From Lonicera japonica (lineage: Eukaryota > Streptophyta > Magnoliopsida > Dipsacales > Caprifoliaceae), in contig CM038465.1 in assembly GCA_021464415.1 (NCBI GenBank), forward strand, positions 18,817,839-18,881,838: 64,000 bases of DNA, read 5' to 3'. Below the pieces are notes generated by a model, which was not told the origin of the DNA, ran no database searches, and was given only the letters and a program-made list of their open reading frames with translations. The translations under genes and the position numbers were made by a program. This document shows, piece by piece, positions 11,649 through 24,391 of this stretch (its first letter is position 1; each line of letters starts with the position of its first letter).

Positions 11649-12190
11649 TAAGGATGTGCACGGTTTGATTAACCGAACCAAGCGGTTAAACCGGCAACCA
11701 AATCGACCCTTTAGTTTCACACCTTTGTTCAACTCGAACTATCAGAAAGGCTAAAACCGACTGGAGTTAGTTCGGGCGGTTAGTTTTTGTCGGTTTGGGC
11801 ATTGGGGCTAAATTATTGTTTTGGACCATTGGTTTATATTATTTTGAATTGTTTTGTAACTTTTTTGATCTTTTGGGCCTTCTTTTCTTGTTGAATGTTT
11901 AGGCATTTTCTTTTCTTAAATATTTATTATTCTTCGGGTTTTTTTTTTTTATTTTTGAACTTATATTATTTTAAAGAAAACAGCTCATTAGTTATATACA
12001 CCGAACCAATAGAAATGCAATAAGTGTACTAGTTGGTTCAGTTCAATTTTAATTTATCGGTTTTAGACAACAAAAACTTAACAAACGTATCGACCTACTT
12101 CGGTTATCCGATTTCTTAACCGAACCGGACCGCAAAGCTTGAAAACCGCTCAATTCGGGCTGGTTCGTTTTGGTTTTTTGCACACCCCTA
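11649..12190. mobile_element. hAT-type non-autonomous element (MITE-like), 542 bp
   Basis: The ends are TAAGGATGTGCA and its near inverse TGCACACCCCTA, the TAGGGGTGTGCA-type terminal repeat common in plant hAT elements. The flanking 8 bp are GCCAAGAC (11641-11648) and GCCAAGAA (12191-12198), an 8-bp duplication with one mismatch. The interior is rich in AACCGAACC-like runs and has no ORF. Its right part also survives in copy 2 (37868-38219), so it predates the duplication. Confidence 0.75.
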
Positions 12191-12198
12191 GCCAAGAA

Positions 12199-14060
12199 CC
12201 TCACTCATTATAATTTATCATTATGAAAATTGATGAATAATTTCAAGGACAATGTCAGAGACATCATCGCATCACCATTCAAGATTTTTATTCAAGACTC
12301 GACATTGAAGAAGATTTTTAATCAATATCTTTAAACATGCTGATATATATGTCTATGTTCTTGATAGATCCATTTCATATTTACATCGGAGATCACTTTT
12401 TATCACACCTAATATAATTTTATATTCTTCTAATTATTATGCTTTAAATGTGCAGTTCTCTATAATTCAAGGAATGGAACAGATTGTGAACTACAGATGG
12501 GGAAGACCAAGGAGCAATTAATCACATAAAACGTATAGGTATCAGTTTCCTTCTCTTTAAACTACCTGAATTTTTCCACCATTTGTATAATAATAATGAA
12601 TAAAACTCTACCACAAATTGTGTACTTGAACTATATATTTTCTGCTTGGGTTAATAATTATTTTGACATCTGGAGGTTATATATTTCTCTGTGTAGACCA
12701 TTTATGTGATTGATTGATTTATATTGAAGTCTGAGGTCAAACAACTAATTAAGAGCTCAATTAATATTGAATGAGTTGTATGTTTTGGCTTCATTCTAAA
12801 ATTTTTGGTTTGTATATGTGTGAGTAACATTATTGTTTATTTTTTATTTTTTTTTTGGTTTTTGTCAAGCATGATTTTTTGGGGCCATATTTATCAAGAG
12901 GACAAATGAGTAGGAGAGGAATGAGTGGTACATGAACCAACTGTTTGAATTTTGTCTATTTAGAATGTAAGTTGTACGTGTGTCTAACAATGGCTAAAAT
13001 TATATATATAGTTTCTAAGATACGTAAAGGCATTTAGTGATAGTTAGGTGTATTGTGGCGAACTTGAAAACCAAACCGTATCGAGTCGAATCGATCCGCT
13101 AAAAACCGAACCAAAACCGAATATATTTAGTTCTGATTTGTGGTGTGCCAGTGTAAACTGAACTGAACCGAATAATTGGATATATGATTCAAAAATAATA
13201 TTAAATTACTATCTAAAATTTTATTACAAGTTCTGGTGAGAACCCGACTCTTTTATTTATCATGAATATTGAAGTCACATTATAAATGTAAGTTAATATT
13301 TTTTCTGTCCAAAATAAATGGAAGCAAGTTAATAATTTTCTGAGCATTTTTTTTAAAAAAACATATGAAAAGTGAATAAAACCGAACCGAAATTGAACCA
13401 AAAATTTTACTTGATCAAAACCTAAAACACCCCTTGCGAGTTTACTAAGGGGCAAAGCGCCAACCAACTTAAAGGAGGTTAAATGTAATTTATCCTAATT
13501 TATACTCATCTACAACAGCCTTTATTATTATTACTACTATTTTTGAACCAGTGCGATGCACAGGTGTTTGAAAAAAATGTGAAGAAATTGAACTTATAAT
13601 TTAAATATTAAATAACTAAAGTGTCAAAAATTGTAATAGCAGATACTGCAAAACAATCTTATGATTGTATAAATGAAATAGAATTATAATGAAAGTCATT
13701 AAATAATGAGAAAGAAGTATGTGAAAAGTGATTGAACACTTTTTTTATCCGAATTTCTAATTTGAGATGAAATTCAAATGGAATATTACAATATTTGTCG
13801 TAAAAAAATCTCATTAAAAAAGGGCAAAGATTTGGGCGTGTAACTTAGAGAGAAATTGAAAAACAAAAAAGTTATAAGGGTAAGAAACTACATGAGTCCT
13901 TCATGTGATTAATTAAGAAAAGAACATAGGATGTCATCAATACATGCTCAACGAAATCATCTATAAAAAATTATAGACGGTAAAAAAGGCGATTTCTAGC
14001 CATGAACGTGATGAATACATATACATTTGTTTTTCATTTCATTTCCTAAACTTATTCATA
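12199..14060. repeat. Duplicated non-coding block b, copy 1
   Basis: This aligns in order with about 38220-40725 downstream of TNL2, for example the shared stretches AAAATTGATGAATAATTTCAAG and the AACCGAACC-rich part near 13080 / 39840. No coding capacity is seen. The only interruption in copy 2 is the 696-bp insertion at 38351-39046. Confidence 0.8.
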
Positions 14061-15409
14061 GATTAATTAGCGCTATTTCGTGTACCACATAAGATATACA
14101 TTAACATTATTAGATAAATAACTTACATAACATCACTGACTGTTAGCAATAAAACGACAACTCAATTGAACTCAAATTTCAAGATTTTCTCTAAATTTTA
14201 ACCTTAAAGTAGGTTTTTTGTACTTACTTTTGTGTTTTTGTAATGGTTAAAAACGACAAACAGATAGTCGTCCATCTCGAAAAACTATGTGATTTATGTA
14301 CTTTCAAACGGATAGCAAACCACATTTCTTTAAAGTATTATCGGTGAGTTTGACCTTTACTTTTGTGAGGTTATAAGCATGAGAAATTGTTAAAAATTAG
14401 AAGCAGAACGATGTTACCATAATCGGCAAATAGGAAAACACTGGGTTGAGTTTCGTAGTAGATCGCTCTCTTTAAAAATTTTTGCTACTCTGTTCGGTGT
14501 TTGTGCTAACAGTTCGATAGGCCACGCTGTCCCCAGGATACAGTAGCCCAGATTCCATCTGTCTTGATTTCCCTTGCCTAGTGAAAAATCGGAAAACAAA
14601 ATCCTTATATGACCTGCTCAGAATCGGTAAACTATTCTTGGCGGAGGCAAAAAAATTCTGGAGGAACTTTTTTTTTAAGCTCAGAAGGTAGAGAACAATG
14701 GAAAAAAATTTTTGAGAAAGAAGACGAAAACTTTGAAAGAAGAGAGAAAAAAAATCATTCCATCGCGTTGAGGAAGCTATCCAAAACAACGGCAAAAGAG
14801 ATTTGAGTTTCAATTTTGAAATTCAAAAAATAACTTTATTTTTAACAAATAAAATTTTCCAAATGAATTTTGTCCAAAAGGATAGTATTTTACACGCCCA
14901 AAGCCCTAGCCTGATACGCGCGTGTAGTGAACCACACAATTCAAGTCCTCACCGAATGGCACAAAAGTCTAATGTCCAAAGGACTCAAACCCTTAGCCAA
15001 ATTCACTTTTATAAAAACCCATGAAAAGTTTTTACTTCTTTCCTATGTGGGACTTGAGAATACACACAAAATTCTTACTTTGGTTTTCTTCTTCAATTTG
15101 ATTTTTTTAAATACATAATAGCTCCAACATAAATCTTATGAAAGTTAAATAATCATTGATGGGCTAAAAAAATGGTATATTTTAGTTAAGTATTTCATAC
15201 ATTAAAGAGTACATATTATTACTATTTTTCTATTTTTAATGCTCCTTATGTGCTAGGAGAAAAATGGAGAATATGGAGCAATTTGGAGTTTTAATGGAGA
15301 AATTTATGAATAAAAGAAGAATTGGGAAAATGGGAAAGCGAGATTATAAACGAGAATGTGTTTAGCTTGATTGGTGGCAGGGTTCAATTTCTTGCTCCTG
15401 CAACTATTA

Positions 15410-15716
15410 GGCTCCGTTTGATAGTAACATGAAAAATAAATAAAAATTAATTAATTTAGATGAGAAGATGAAAAATAAGTTGAGGTATGTGGTAAAATTA
15501 ACTCTTAATTTTTGCTTTTTTCCATAACAAAATTTTCTTTGAGTGATAGTAGATAAAAAAAATTTCACAAAATATTAAAGGAGGATGTAGGTCATATACT
15601 CACAAAAATGAGTATGAGATGGAAAGTATTTTATTATATGCCTCAACTTATTTTTCATCTTTTCACTCAAATTAATTTTTTTATTTTTATTTTTTATATT
15701 GTTATCAAACGCAGGC
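15410..15716. mobile_element. Tourist-like (PIF/Harbinger) MITE, 307 bp
   Basis: The terminal inverted repeat is GGCTCCGTTTGATAGTAAC at the left and a similar GCCTGCGTTTGATAACAA at the right. The target duplication is TTA (15407-15409 and 15717-15719). Both other copies of this locus (about 16540 and 41580) show the uninterrupted sequence CAATTATTAATGG, a clear empty site. No ORF. Confidence 0.88.
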
Positions 15717-16750
15717 TTAATGCTTTTTTTTTAGAAAAAATAAAAGCCTGAGCATAGAAGTAGCATAGCACAGCCCACGTTCAAAAGAGAGCTCAGTTGG
15801 CCCCATTGTCCTTAAAGTAGCGGCCCAAATGGCCCAAGTCCAAAGCTACAATCTAATGTGTGGGCCCAAACCTACTAAATTAATTAAAGCCCTCCAGCCA
15901 AGCAACTCACCAATTCTCCTATATGTAAAAAAAACCAACATAGTTTTGGAATTTCAATTTTGAAATTCAAAAATTAATTTTATTTTTAACAAATAAAATT
16001 TTCCAAATGAATTTTGTCCAAAAACATATTATTTTACACGCCAAAGCCCTAGCCTGGCATGTGCGTGTGGCGAACCAAACAATCCAAATCCTCGCCGAAT
16101 AGTACAAAAGTCTAATACCTAAAGGGTTCAAACCCGTAGCCAAATTCCCCTTTATAAAAATCCATGAAAAGTTTTACTTCTCTACTATGTGGGACTTAGG
16201 AATACACTAAAAATTCTTGCTTTGGTTTTCTTCTTCCATTTGTTTTTTTCAAATACATAATAGCTCCAACAGAAATCTTATGAAAGTTAAATAAGCACTG
16301 ATGTGCCAAAAAATTGATATATTTTTGTTTAGTATTTTATACATTAAAAAGTACATATTATTATTATTTTTAATGCTTATCAGGTATCTAAGAAAAATGG
16401 AGAATACAGAGTAATTTGGAGTTTTAATGGAGAAGTCATGAATAAAAAGTATTCTATGTTAACAAATAAAAAAGTGTGATTATAAACAAGAATGTGTTTT
16501 GCTTGATTGGTTGGGTTCAATTTCTTGCTCCAGCAATTATTAATGGTGTTTTTATTTTTATTTTTATTTTTTGTTTTAAAAAGCCTGAGCATAGAAGCAG
16601 CATAGCATAGCCCATGTTCAAAAAAGACCTAGCTGCCGCCATTGTATATAAAGTGGCGAACCAAATGGCCTAAGTCCAAAATTACACTATAAAGTGTGGG
16701 CCCAAACTTACTAAATTAATTAAAGCCCTCTGGCCGAGCAATTCCCCTGT

Positions 16751-16756
<6 letters not shown>

Positions 16757-16786
<30 letters not shown>
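16757..16786. repeat. Poly(A) homopolymer, about 30 bp
   Basis: An uninterrupted A run just before the second tandem block. It could be slippage of a short A tract; the corresponding site in copy 2 has only a few A residues. Confidence 0.9.
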
Positions 16787-16787
<1 letters not shown>

Positions 16788-16788
16788 A

Positions 16789-18229
16789 GCCGCAGCAAAT
16801 ATCACACCATGGGCAGCATTTCCTCTCTTCTCTTTTCTCAATATTTCCTTTTTCTTTTATTACTTTTGATTTCATTTATGTTTGGAGATTTTAAAGATTT
16901 AATTTATTTATTTAATGTCAAGTAAGTTTATTTTTATTTTATTATTTTTTGTTTTATTTATTTTTATTTATGCTAGTATAAATTTATATTAGGGTTAGGG
17001 TGAATATATTTAATTGATTCCATTGCACGTATTTATACCAATTGACTTAACTAATTTAATTTTTTAATGTTAAATAAAATTATTGCTATTGGATGCCTAT
17101 TTTAATTGATAAAAATAAGTTGGATTCTCATTAATTTTTGTTACACTCACCTTATGATTTGTTAAGAGCGGATATAAATTGTGTTTTTACAAATATAACT
17201 AGTGTTTTCACCTTATAAAGAAGTTTGGCTGTGCAAGAATTAGAATTGGATTTTATAAATTAATTAAACTTTAATGATTTCATTTTCCGCAAATAATTAG
17301 TAGAGTTGAGAGACTAAATTATTGCGAGACAAGAGTAGAATTTACGTGTTGAATACTTAGAAAGTTGATGTTAAATATATGACTCCAATAGCAGCAACAA
17401 ATATCACCATAGGGCAGCAGCTGCCGATCACTTCCTCTCTTCTCTTCTCTATTCTTAATATATTATCTTTTTCTTTTATTACTTTTTTGTTTCATTCAAG
17501 ATTTGAAAATTTTGAAGACTTAATTTATTTATTTAATGTTAAGTAAGTTTACTTTAATTTTATTATTTTATTTTTATTTAATTTTATTAATGCTAGCTTA
17601 AATTTGTACTAAAGTTAGGATAAGTATATTTAATTGATTTAATTGCACGTATTGATGCTAATTGACTCTATCAATTTAATACTTTAATGTTAATTAAAAT
17701 TGTTTCTATTTGATGCTTATTTTAATTAATAAAAATAAGTTGGATTCTCATTATTTTTGTTGAACTCATATTATGATTAATTAAGTGGTGATATAAGGTG
17801 TGTTTTGATTGATATAGTGAGTGTTTTAACTTTATACATAAATTTGGCCGTGGAAGAATTATAATTGAATTTATAAATTAATTAAACTTGAATGATTTAA
17901 TTTTCTGCAAATAACAGAGTCAATAGATCAAATTATTGCGAGACAAGAGTAGAGTTTACGCACATGAACAGTTAAGAAGCTGATATTAAATATATGACTC
18001 AAAAACCCTAGTTAATTAATTCATTAATTTTGTCATTTTTCTTAATATTATTTAATTTAACTCCATTACTTTAGTTATTTACTTTACTTTTTTTTATTTA
18101 ATTTGTTTAGCGAAAGATTAAAAAGATAATTATAAAATATACTGTTTGAGTTTCTGTGGGATCGGCATTTCTTGCTCGCTATACTATCAATCGATTATGC
18201 GCTTGTGAGTATTAAAATTTATCACAGCA
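16789..18229 (+). repeat. Tandemly doubled LTR fragment of a Ty3-type element
   Basis: 16789-17387 and 17388-about 18000 are two imperfect copies of a sequence starting GCAGCAAATATCACC. Related copies are at 42600-43410 and 60610-61417. The 60-kb copy is followed directly by a Ty3-type primer binding site, which identifies this family as LTR sequence. The segment ends at 18229 in TTATCACAGCA, the LTR 3' end, with no primer binding site after it. It is therefore a solo or truncated LTR. Confidence 0.65.
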
Positions 18230-18234
18230 AGCTA

Positions 18235-18420
18235 GCATCTACTATCTTAATTACCACTTTTGAGTTAAACGGAAATGTGTGAACAACTTCAAATCTTAAT
18301 GAAATTATCTAGTCCATTTGAGAGTGAAAGCATCTACCATCTTAATTACAACTTTTGAGTTAAACAAAAATGTGTGTTAACTTCAAATATTAATGAAATT
18401 ATCTAGTATGCTTTAAGATT
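18235..18420. repeat. Two-unit 95-bp tandem repeat
   Basis: Two units begin GCATCTACTATCTTAATTAC and GCATCTACCATCTTAATTAC and share TTTGAGTTAAAC and AATGAAATTATCTAG. The same doublet is present in copy 2 at about 43415-43600, so it predates the duplication. Confidence 0.8.
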
Positions 18421-18705
18421 TATATTTACTATACACTTATATTATCGCATGATGTTTTATTAGGTAAAACATAACCAATGATAGTCGATGTATGATAACT
18501 TTAAGAAATAATTCGAACATTACAAAAATATCAAGTAAACAGAGAAACAACAATTGCAAATTTTGCCCTCATTCAAAAAGTCACATATGCATAATATATA
18601 TATATATATAGTAATATATAAGACATGAGAAATAGGATCATACTACCTGATCCAAGAAAACAAAATTTATTACCCCCTTAGTAGTTATAAGTTTTAGATT
18701 GTTGA

Positions 18706-19554
18706 ATAGAGTTAAGGCTCGGAAAAGATAAAAGCAACACGATTACAAAAAACAATCCCCTAGTGTGCCTGCAACTATAGGACAATTGATGTATGCATTG
18801 TATTTTCTACTGTCATAATGACAAATTAAAAGCAATATATGCAATAATCTACATCTAATTTTTGAAGCAAAAATAAAATAAAATAAAATATATATTTTTT
18901 TATACATTACAACAATTAGAGTATGCAATATATGAAAATTAGCAATATTTTTTCACTTGACTATACTATGTTTTATGTTTCAAAATGAACAATTAGATTA
19001 CAATGTTCATCCTTCTTGCATAATCCATGCCAACCTTTAGTAGGCCAACTGGCCAAGTATGATTAGAGACTAAAACTTCTCTGATGGAATTAAATAGAAG
19101 TGAAAATATTACCTGATTATCACAAACACAATTTTCTTCTGTTCAATATTTTGTCTCAATGTCGCAGTTCCACTTACCTTCAACGATCATGCTTTTATAG
19201 AATAGCTATATAAAAAGAACACAACATGTTAAGGACAAAATCTGGTTCTTGATTCTTATCAAAACACAAATTTTAACATAATCAATGGTAAAAAGTATTA
19301 GCTTTCATTTTAGTGATATTAATACATTGACTATGCTCAAAAAATTAAAATTACACCATATATTTAAAACCTACAAAAGATGTTACGAATACAATACAAT
19401 AAAAAATTATTATTAGATCAAAATTATGTAAAATAGTGGAATCTAACTAAAACATAATTTGTTCTTTTTGCATTTTGCATTTCGACAAACAGTTAGAGTT
19501 CAGTATGAAATTTTCTAAGATAAATGATCCTCTCAAATTGTGAAATAATGGGAA
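18706..19554. other. Non-coding stretch private to copy 1
   Basis: AT-rich with no ORF of note. Homology to copy 2 stops near 18705 (43876 in copy 2) and resumes at 26641 (43942), so this DNA was either inserted in copy 1 or deleted from copy 2. Confidence 0.5.
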
Positions 19555-19559
19555 TTCAA

Positions 19560-22500
19560 TGTAATACACGTGTTCCATTTTTCGCGTTAATCTTTCTCTT
19601 AAGTCCGGTTAAGGCTTAATCTCCGTTAGAGTGCAAGCATTGGGTTTTAAACCCCTCGTATTTGACCTGACACTTTTAGAATTTCATATTAGGTATATCA
19701 AGTTTGTGGGAACAATCTTCTCGTTATTCGGGTGGCCCGAATTGAAAACGGGAAGTTAATTACGCGTTTTGAACTTTTCACAAAAGTTGATTTTTTGGCC
19801 AACTTTGGGAGGCCATAACTTCTTTATTCGAGGTCCAAATGACTCCTTCTTTGTGGTCAAATCTTCATTTCATTCCCTATACAACTTTTGTATTAGGTTC
19901 GAGTTAAGATTCAGCCATTTCGAGGTTCATTTTGGGCTCATAAAGTCAGGTAAAATTTCAGCTGTTACCTAGATCGATCCAGCTTGGCCAAAACACTTAT
20001 TTTTCTTGTTTGGATAGATCCAACTTGCGTTGGAAGCCATTTTTGACGACTTTTAACCCATTTTTCTTCCTTTTTAACCATATCTCTCACCCCACATTTG
20101 CACAATACTACACACCACATCTAGAGAGTTGCAGAGAGAGAGTGTGGGGGTTTCTTGGGGAAATTTGAGGGTTCCTCATCTTTGTTCAAGATTTGTGGGT
20201 ATATATTATCACTATTCATCATCTTTTTCATCTCATTCTTCCATTGAAGCTCAAGGGACAAGTTAGGGTTTTAGCAATTCGACGTCTATGCTTCATCTAC
20301 TTGAGGATTCTAAGATAGGAATACTAGTACTAAACCCTTGATTTTAAATTATTGTTGTTGCATTAGAGTTTTCTACTCAAAATAAGGATTTTTCATAAAA
20401 ACCATAGGTATATGATGTCATGTGGGTTGGCTTGGTTTAGGACTAAATTGGTGATGCAAAAGGGTAAATTATCACTTATATATCATGTAATATCACTTAT
20501 TATCATGCTATGAGCTTTATTCTCTCATATACACATCATACCCACATTGCAGCTAAGAGTAGGAACTAGGCTTAAGGTGATTTCGGGATTGGCGATTGGA
20601 TTAGGGTTGGTTCTGTGAGATAAATGGTAGGTAAGTGTACTTATGCCATTAAGTTCAAATATTAGACTTTGCCTTCATGTTTTATACCAAAATCCACCTA
20701 GGCGGACAACATATGTTAACATTTAAGCCTAAAGGCTTAGGAACACTATTGTGGGGTTATTAATTAATAGTTATGGCTTGGATAGGACCACGTATAAGTG
20801 TAGAAAACACATGTAGGACTTTATTGATGCACATAAGACATGCCTTTGAACATAAGTAGACATAACACACGTGTGATGAAATGGCGATGAGACATAAGAA
20901 CACTATAGTATTATAGTTGTACATAATTGATTAATAATGGAATGCTTGCATAGAATGATACTAACGCTATAAATGATAGTTACGTAATGCATTAATAATG
21001 AACAGATTGGCCGAATATTGAGAAAAACTACAAGGTGGTTAGGCCTTGGATAAATAATTCAATGAACGATGATATTACGTTGATGATGAATAAATAGTGG
21101 GTAATATATATATATATATATATGTATGTGGAATGCCATATGTGTGATAGGTTGAATGATTGATAATGATGATATTCATTGTGATAATGAATGGATATGA
21201 TATATACTATGTTATTGCGATCACACATATGGGTTGTATTTGTTGAGCCGAGCATCGGGTAGCTCCCGGTGACTTGAAAGTGGGCTGCCTATTTGCTTCC
21301 CTTGGGTGAAATTCCTTAAATCTTGCATGGGAAAATGAAGGGGTGACTCCCCCTATGGTTGTATTGCCCACAAAGGGAGAGCCCATTCTTTGTATTTTGC
21401 CTTCCAATAGGACTATATGTTCTTCGTTTGACGAGTTTTCTCGACAAGCGAAGTAGGTCCCATGTGCCACTACTTACCCAATGGTGAGTCCCTCGAGAAG
21501 TAATCGAGCTATTAATGGTCATTACCCTGCTAGGGTATCACTCAATGTAGTTCCTTTCAAATTGTCGATGTGACTCGTATGGGTATTCTCCTCGTTAACT
21601 ATTCCGAGTGTAATTCCCGAAAAAATGTCTTGAGAGTTATCTTTGAATAACTTACTTAAAGAACAAAGTTCCTGAACCACTCTCCACTCGGATGAGACAT
21701 GGACAAGAGCCTTAGAGCCTTCGGGATCTGTTGCTCCAGGCCTAAACGATCGCGGGGTGAAACTGATGCATTATGCAAGAGATATGATACGGATGTTGTG
21801 TTATGATTGAATGTTATTATTATTATTACCATTCTTATATCATATCTATGTTGTTTGTTAACCTCGGACTTGATTTGTAAAACGTTAAATGAAAGCGAAC
21901 ACTTATTTAGCAGATAATAATATACATAGGAAAGTAATGGTCGTTCATAATGTACTAATATCAAAAGCGAAAATTATTATTAGCCATTGGCCTAAGATAC
22001 AATAGATAAGCGTGAGAACATGTATGGTTCATGAGATTGGATGGCCTATTTATAATGAACATAGTATATTAATAACCAAAGCGGTAATTATAGCTAACTA
22101 ATAGCTAATTGAGGGAAACGGCAATATCTTGACTTAGAAGGAAAATAAGATGTAGATGTTATAGTGATATACTAAAAGCCATGATTTTATTGGTTTTGAT
22201 ATGTTATATTGGCTCGGTTTTGCTATTTAAATGAGAATCTTTATGGGCAATGGTTATATTATATTATTTATTTAAATATTGAGCATGTGTGTCTTTTATT
22301 CCATATAGTAGATGATTTGGTGTGTAGAGTGTAGCTTACACACAGAGGACCATATCATCGATTCTTGTGGAATATAAGTTTATTGCTTCACGGTCTTAGA
22401 TGGAATTGGACAACCATCGGTAAGATTGTAACACAAGTTTTAGTAGTTTATCTTGACTACAGGAAATGGTACAGTTTTAACTCGTTGTTCTAGTACACTT

Positions 22501-24386
22501 TGTGTGTATTGAACAGGACCAGTTTGGGTTAATTGTTTTTATACTGACTATATAAAACAATTTAAAATCCTATGATTATTATGATTACTTATGCTCTTAA
22601 TCTTGAAATAATTAATAGACATATATATGTAGTGTTGTTATTTTGACTCATTAAGAGTGAGATTCATTTATGGATCAATAATTTTTGTGAATTATGGCGA
22701 CACTATATGTATGATGAATATTAATTATTGACGGAATCCACGTCCCGGTATAGAGATTGATGATAATCCCTTGAGAAGCTTATAAGTTTTGGTCATGTCA
22801 AACCCTGCAGGTGGATTATGTTAATCCGACATGTCAAATAAGTTAAGTGGTACGCTCAAGGATTAAGAAGTCATTTAAATATAATTGTCAGTAATTTAAT
22901 TTAAATGACGGTTATCTGAAATCTTAACGTGGGGAGAATAATAAGTATTTAATAACAAGGAGCTCGAAATATAATTTTTGAGATAAGGACGGGAGTGTAA
23001 TTATAATTCTTTAGTGGTGTGAATTATAATTTAGGGAAGGAATCAATTCTTAATCGAATTAGAATTCTAATTTTTCATAGTAAGTCCAAACACTTATTTT
23101 CCTTAGGGACCCTATCGTAGCCTTATATATATGTCAGCCTTGCCTCTTCTCTCGACACAATAATTCTCACGAATTTAGGGTTTGTGCTGTAGAGAGTAGA
23201 AAAGGAGATCTTGGTGATACCGCAGTCCACACTCAGTACAGTCGCACAGCGAAAGGAATACGATAGAAGATCTTGAGGTTCTATCGAGCCCGTATTTTCG
23301 ATTCGTCTCCACCAACCCCTGTTCGTGCTGAGACAAGATCATACCAAAGAGATCTTGAATGTAAAATCCGATTCTGCACTAGGGTTTTACATAAAAAAAA
23401 ATTGTTCGGTCTATACGCAATATTAAACGATTCTGTAACTTTGTTTCCATCAGTAGAGCCTATTAGTTGGCCAAGCATGGACAATCATAATGAACTAACT
23501 TCAAGAAGGAAACAATGAATGCTTGGCTATTAGTTATTGACTCTCGAAATAAGTGTGAGATAATGTGAGGTTGTGTTGTAGAATACTTTAGAACCCTTAT
23601 TTTATAACATAGCGAACCTTAGGAAGCTAGTGATCATGATGAGGTGATTCTCCACCAGAGACCCTCGAATGGCATCGGAATGAGTAGGAATCCATTCCAT
23701 GGGAAATCTAGGGACAAGACCGATGGATCGGGTAGTTAGCTTCCGGATGGCTAGGATAAGAGTCCTAGCGAGGTTCGCATACGCTTAAGTGTGAATTGCA
23801 TTGTATTGCACGATTTTCTAAGTATTGCATTAAAGTAAATTATTTACTTTTTATACAAAAATGCACGTGTATGTGTTTGCAATGCGTATTTTCATATACA
23901 AAACCTATATAATTTCCACTGAGCCCGGATTTGAATCACTCCCTCCTTTCACCAGTTTTACAAGTTAGGCTTCGGGGATTGGCTCGAGGTACTCTTTTGT
24001 AGGAAAGCTTATATATGGACTTGTCTTAGTCCTTTTCGACAAGGACTGTTGTATATACATATAGTTTTGGTTTTGTAATATGTAAACGGTTTTATTGTTA
24101 ACTTGTATAAATGAAGTTTATATTTGGAGTGGATTTGAAATATGGATGAATGGGATTTCATTTGTGTGAAACATGGTTTTCAAATCTTACAGGTTAAATT
24201 GGTGTTTAAACGAACTCCACATGCTGAAATTTTATAAAAATAAATTTTATTTGAATCACATTTTATTCGAGAAAAGTTTTTTTTTAAGTTGTGATTTTGT
24301 TATTTTAAACCCGTTGTCGCGGATGGCATCCGTGATTAACTGAGTCTTGGAAGTGAAAATCTCAAAACGAGATTTGGGGCGTCACG
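19560..24386 (+). mobile_element. Solo LTR (Ty3-type family A), 4.8 kb, with nested insertion
   Basis: It starts TGTAATACACGTG and ends GGGGCGTCACG, with 5-bp duplication TTCAA on both sides (19555-19559 and 24387-24391). The terminal CA has become CG. No coding domains, primer site or polypurine tract are present, so it is a solo LTR left by LTR-LTR recombination. It is homologous along its length to the reverse complement of 44768-47839. Shared parts include GGCCAACTTTGG near the start, ATTTCCACTGAGCCC near 23910 and GTGATTAACTG near the end. Without the nested element it is about 3.7 kb, unusually long for an LTR. Confidence 0.82.
22313..23452. mobile_element. Nested solo LTR, 1140 bp
   Basis: It begins TGATTTGGTGTG and ends TTGTTTCCATCA, flanked by the 5-bp duplication GTAGA (22308-22312 and 23453-23457). 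It lies inside the larger solo LTR, so it is younger. It has a TATA-like TTATATATATG near 23125 and no ORF beyond about 80 codons. The superfamily is not clear from sequence alone; copia-type is my guess. Confidence 0.72.
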
Positions 24387-24391
24387 TTCAA

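Larger units (their letters stand above)
14806..16790. repeat. Two-unit tandem repeat, units about 1.14 and 0.84 kb
   Basis: Unit 1 (14806-15945) and unit 2 (15946-16790) both start with a TTTCAATTTTGAAATTC palindrome. They share a TTTTGTCCAAAA...CTATGTGGGACTT segment and end in a GGGCCCAAAC...AATTAATTAAAGCCCTC segment. The TNL2 copy has a single unit (about 41219-42590). Unit 1 also carries the MITE at 15410, which accounts for its extra length. Confidence 0.8.
14387..18705. repeat. Duplicated non-coding block c, copy 1
   Basis: It aligns with about 40780-43876. Copy 1 is longer because two parts are internally duplicated in tandem (14806-16790 and 16789-18000) and a Tourist-like MITE is inserted. 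No protein gene is recognised; the short ORFs have no family resemblance. Confidence 0.8.

Noticed and set aside
21207..21964. Several 70-100 codon minus-strand ORFs
   Set aside because: They lie within the solo LTR 19560-24386 and have no family resemblance.
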